DNA of 62,826 nucleotides from JACMNW01 sp031402355. Its GTDB lineage: Bacteria; Pseudomonadota; Alphaproteobacteria; Rhodobacterales; Rhodobacteraceae. Under the pieces are notes generated by a model, which made no database searches, was not told the origin of the DNA, and was given only the letters and a program-made list of their open reading frames with translations. The translations under genes were made by a program, and so were the position numbers. Shown in pieces: positions 60,023 to 62,826 of the stretch; position 1 is the stretch's first letter, and each line of letters opens with the position of its first letter. The DNA lies in assembly GCA_031402355.1 (NCBI GenBank), contig JANNSG010000022.1, positions 1 through 62,826 of the forward strand. The letters are read 5' to 3'.

Positions 60023-60889
60023 CTATTTGGCGTCATTGCGGGTCATCAGCGTGTAGAACAGCCATGACACCAAAAGCGTGATTGCAAAGTAGATCAGCGA
60101 CATCGCGGCGGCGGGACCAAGGTCGAATTGACCAAGGGCGATTTTCACAAGGTCGATTGACAGAAGGGTTGTCGAATTGCCGGGGCCACCACCCGTTAGA
60201 ACAAAGGGCTCGGTGTAGATATTGAAGCTGTCCATGAAGCGCAGAAGAATGGCGATGGTCAGCACCTGTTTCATCTTTGGCAGTTGGATGAACCGAAACA
60301 CCGACCAGCTTGATGCGCCGTCAATTCGCGCGGCCTGATAGTAGGCGTCAGGGATCGACACCAAGCCCGCATAGGCCAGCAGCACCACAAGCGACGTCCA
60401 GTGCCAGACATCCATCACGATGATCGTGATCCATGCGGCAAGCGGGCTTTGCGTCATGTCATAATCGATGCCGAGAACTGTATTCAGAAAATATCCCACC
60501 AACCCGATGTCGGGCAGCGTAAAGATGTTCCACATCGCGCCCACCACATTCCACGGGATCAGCATCGGCAAGGCCATCAGGACCAAACAGACCGGCACCC
60601 AAAAGCCTTGGCGCGGCATGGCGAGGGCGATGACAACGCCCAGTGGAATTTGAATTAGCAGGATGATCCCGGTAAATAGGAACTGGCGACCAAGCGAGGC
60701 ATGAAAGCGTTCAGACCGCAGCAATTGCTGAAACCAATCAAGCCCTTGCCAGAAGAACACATTGTCGCCAAAGGTTTCCTGCACCGAATAGTTGACCACG
60801 GTCATCATGGGTATCAGCGCGTTGAACGCCACCAGAATCAGCATCGGAAACACAAAGAACCATGCTTTTTGATTTTCAGTTTTCATCAT
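60023..60889 (-). CDS. glpP: Glycerol ABC transporter permease GlpP
   Basis: This 288-residue MalF-type permease starts with a helix (AWFFVFPMLILVAFNALIPMM, about 9-29) and has the EAA loop VSIPDAYYQAARIDGASSWSVFRF near 180-203. It overlaps the glpT stop by four bases (ATGA). With GlpQ it forms the channel. Confidence 0.82.
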   Translation of the reverse strand: MMKTENQKAWFFVFPMLILVAFNALIPMMTVVNYSVQETFGDNVFFWQGLDWFQQLLRSERFHASLGRQFLFTGIILLIQIPLGVVIALAMPRQGFWVPVCLVLMALPMLIPWNVVGAMWNIFTLPDIGLVGYFLNTVLGIDYDMTQSPLAAWITIIVMDVWHWTSLVVLLAYAGLVSIPDAYYQAARIDGASSWSVFRFIQLPKMKQVLTIAILLRFMDSFNIYTEPFVLTGGGPGNSTTLLSIDLVKIALGQFDLGPAAAMSLIYFAITLLVSWLFYTLMTRNDAK

Positions 60890-61965
60890 GCGGCCTTTGC
60901 TGGTGTGGTGGCAATCCAGCCATCGCGGTAAAGTCTTGTCTGTGCTGCGTTGAAGGCCAGATGCACCGCATCGCCCTGCCCCGGCACCGGCCCGTCAATC
61001 ACGGCGGCGATGCGTTGATCGCCAACCATAGCTTCCACTACAGAATGTCGCCCGATGTCAGACACCTTGCGGATCACGGCAGGCAAGCCTTTTGTAGCAA
61101 GCGTTACAAATTCAGGGCGGATGCCGATTTCAAACTTGCCGAAACCAGAATTGATCGGCCCTTCCAGTGCCACCGGATGCCCGCTCAGCAGCGGCACCCC
61201 TTCGCGCAATTCGCATTTCAGCACGTTCATGCCCGGGGATCCGATGAAGTGGCCGACAAAGGTATGCTGGGGGCGTTCAAACAGATCGACGGGCGTGCCG
61301 ATCTGCACAACCTCGCCGTCCTGCATCACCACCACTTGGTCGGCAAAGGTTAATGCTTCGGTCTGGTCATGGGTGACGTAGATCATCGTGGCGCGCACGC
61401 GTTGGTGTAGTTCTTTCAGCTTCGAGCGCAATTTCCACTTCAAATGCGGGTCGATCATGGTCAGCGGTTCGTCAAACATCACCACGTTCACATCGTCGCG
61501 CACCAATCCCCGGCCCATGGAAATCTTTTGCTTCACATCCGGCGACAGGCCGGAGGCGCGGTTTTCAAGCATCGCGGTGACTTCCAGCATTTCGGCGATT
61601 TCAGTCACGCGTTTATTCACCCGCGCCTCATCCACACCGCGATTGCGCAGCGGGAAGGCAAGGTTGTCGTAAACCGTCATCGTATCGTAGATCACCGGAA
61701 ACTGGAACACCTGCGCGATGTTACGCTTGTCTGGCGGCACGGTCGTTACATCACGGTCATCAAACAGGATCTTGCCGTGCGACGGGATCAGAAGCCCGGA
61801 AATAATGTTCAAAAGCGTGGACTTACCGCAGCCTGATGGCCCCAGCAGCGCATAGGCACCGCCGTCTTGCCAATCAACATCGATCTGTTTCAGCGCATAA
61901 TCTGACGGTTCTGTTGGATTGGCCGTATAGCTGTGGCGCAGGTTTTGCAGGGTGATTTTTGCCAT
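60886..61965 (-). CDS. glpT: Glycerol ABC transporter ATPase GlpT with non-canonical signature
   Basis: This 359-residue ATPase has Walker A GPSGCGKST near 38-46 and Walker B VVMFDEPLTMIDPHLK, and the switch His in YVTHDQTEAL, but the ABC signature reads SGLSPDVKQKISMGRGL: LSGGQ is replaced by LSPDV. A partner with an intact signature (GlpS, LSGGQQQR) is encoded just upstream, so the pair likely has one normal and one degenerate ATP site. It is coupled to glpP by ATGA. Confidence 0.83.
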   Translation of the reverse strand: MAKITLQNLRHSYTANPTEPSDYALKQIDVDWQDGGAYALLGPSGCGKSTLLNIISGLLIPSHGKILFDDRDVTTVPPDKRNIAQVFQFPVIYDTMTVYDNLAFPLRNRGVDEARVNKRVTEIAEMLEVTAMLENRASGLSPDVKQKISMGRGLVRDDVNVVMFDEPLTMIDPHLKWKLRSKLKELHQRVRATMIYVTHDQTEALTFADQVVVMQDGEVVQIGTPVDLFERPQHTFVGHFIGSPGMNVLKCELREGVPLLSGHPVALEGPINSGFGKFEIGIRPEFVTLATKGLPAVIRKVSDIGRHSVVEAMVGDQRIAAVIDGPVPGQGDAVHLAFNAAQTRLYRDGWIATTPAKAA

Positions 61966-61977
61966 TATCGTTGCCCC

Positions 61978-62826
61978 TTACGCGACAGCCGCGCCATCGG
62001 GCGCGAAGTAGAAACATTTGGTGGGGTCCATATAGAACGCGTGATCGCTGCCCACTTTGAACGCATGCACACCGGGGGCGAGCGACACCCAGGATTGGTC
62101 GCCTAGGCTAAAGTGAGCAGAGCTTTCTGATCCGCTAAGTTCGGTAACCGACACGCGGCCATTGAGTTCCACCTCATCACCGGATTCGCGCACCGGGCTT
62201 ACATGATGCGGGCGAATTGCTACTGTATAGGTTCCATCGGTCAGGTCGGCGGCCTTGCCCGACAATTCCCATTGCACGCCATTGGCAAGGCGCGCGCGGC
62301 TGCCTTGCTTGGTGACCTGCGCCGCATTGATCGGGGGTTGTGAAAACACGCGGGCCGAGGTCAGGTTTTGCGGCTGGCGGTAAATCTGCGCGGTGGGGCC
62401 AAATTGTGTAACCGCGCCGTCATCCATCAACGCGGTATAGCCGCCCAGCATCAGCGCCTCTTCGGGCTCTGAGGTAGCATAAACCACCACGGCCCCACGG
62501 CCTGCGAACAGGTCGGGCAGCTGATCGCGCAATTCTTCGCGCAGTTTGTAGTCAAGGTTGGCAAGCGGCTCATCCAGGAACACAGCGGTGCTTTCCTTGG
62601 CAATTGCGCGGGCCAATGCAGTACGTTGTTGCTGGCCGCCAGACAGTTCATGCGGGCGGCGTTTCAACATCGGGCGCAGGCGCAAAACGTCTGCGGCGGC
62701 CTCTACCCGGCCTTGGATTTCGGATTTCGCCATGCCCGCCACGCGCAGAGGGGAGGCAATGTTATCGTAAACCGTCATATGCGGGTAATTGACGAAAAAC
62801 TGATGCACGAGGCTGATGTTGCGCTT
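61978..62826 (-). CDS. glpS: Glycerol ABC transporter ATPase GlpS, C-terminal part (runs off window)
   Basis: This is the C-terminal 282 codons of an ATPase that continues past the right edge; the frame is open to the last base (RNISLVHQFFVNYPHMTVYD). The Walker A motif is off-window. The Q-loop (VHQFFVNYPHMTV), signature LSGGQQQR and Walker B VFLDEPLANLDYKL are present. The switch region reads VYATSEPEEALMLGG, with Ser in place of the usual His, so hydrolysis at this site may be altered. It starts the visible part of the S-T-P-Q-DUF2160 order. Confidence 0.82.
   Translation of the reverse strand, partial: KRNISLVHQFFVNYPHMTVYDNIASPLRVAGMAKSEIQGRVEAAADVLRLRPMLKRRPHELSGGQQQRTALARAIAKESTAVFLDEPLANLDYKLREELRDQLPDLFAGRGAVVVYATSEPEEALMLGGYTALMDDGAVTQFGPTAQIYRQPQNLTSARVFSQPPINAAQVTKQGSRARLANGVQWELSGKAADLTDGTYTVAIRPHHVSPVRESGDEVELNGRVSVTELSGSESSAHFSLGDQSWVSLAPGVHAFKVGSDHAFYMDPTKCFYFAPDGAAVA

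Noticed and set aside
1..62826. CRISPR arrays, tRNA and rRNA genes, insertion sequences
   Set aside because: By reading I saw no regularly spaced repeats, no T-loop-like tRNA ends and no transposase frames; a tRNA scan could still find one I missed.

Overview
The window reads as chromosomal DNA of an alphaproteobacterium of the family Rhodobacteraceae (Roseobacter/Rhodobacter type). The reasons are a complete gene transfer agent (GTA) cluster next to mltG and fabF, taurine and cysteate genes of the roseobacter kind, a malate thiokinase/malyl-CoA lyase set, and GC-rich coding DNA. I recognised no tRNA, rRNA, CRISPR array or intact insertion sequence. Most genes lie on the minus strand. Where alternative starts exist, I chose them from ribosome binding sites and from overlaps with the preceding gene.

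Region 1 (1-12.7 kb) is an organosulfonate catabolic block. From right to left on the minus strand: cuyA (cysteate sulfo-lyase), a DegT-family aminotransferase, an Asp/Glu-racemase-family protein, tauA-tauB-tauC (sulfonate ABC importer), a histidinol-dehydrogenase-like enzyme and a COG2855 exporter. These are followed by a CoA-transferase, tpa (taurine:pyruvate aminotransferase) and the 5' part of tauR. A LysR regulator (cuyR) is divergent from cuyA. The HisD-like enzyme, racemase and CuyA could form a route from cysteinolate (2-amino-3-hydroxypropanesulfonate) through cysteate to pyruvate, ammonia and sulfite. This is the strongest candidate in the window for an under-described pathway.

Region 2 (12.7-17.5 kb) holds malyl-CoA lyase and both malate thiokinase subunits, which cleave malate to acetyl-CoA and glyoxylate. 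A divergent ScfR/RamB/PccR-type regulator faces them. Region 3 (17.5-22.1 kb) has a dimethylglycine/sarcosine-dehydrogenase-like flavoprotein, a choline-kinase-like phosphotransferase and a DeoR regulator. Region 4 (22.1-33.4 kb) is a polyol/triose uptake system: a binding protein, two permeases, a 62-residue membrane protein, two ATPases and a fused dihydroxyacetone kinase, headed by a LacI regulator. An SDR, a metallo-beta-lactamase-fold hydrolase and a class I/II aminotransferase follow.

Region 5 (33.4-47.9 kb) is an apparently intact GTA structural cluster (g1 to g15, including g3.5 and g10.1), all on the minus strand with tightly overlapping genes. Region 6 (48-52.4 kb) is mltG-fabF-acpP-fabG with a GNAT acetyltransferase inserted. 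Region 7 (52.6-58.9 kb) is mixed: DUF1330, a SulP transporter lacking its STAS domain, DUF2892, a small secreted Cys-repeat protein broken by a stop at codon 2, dapD, a LOG-family protein, and BlaR1/BlaI. Region 8 (58.9 kb to the end) is a glycerol-type ABC transporter (glpS-T-P-Q plus DUF2160), cut by the window edge and without its expected downstream binding-protein gene.
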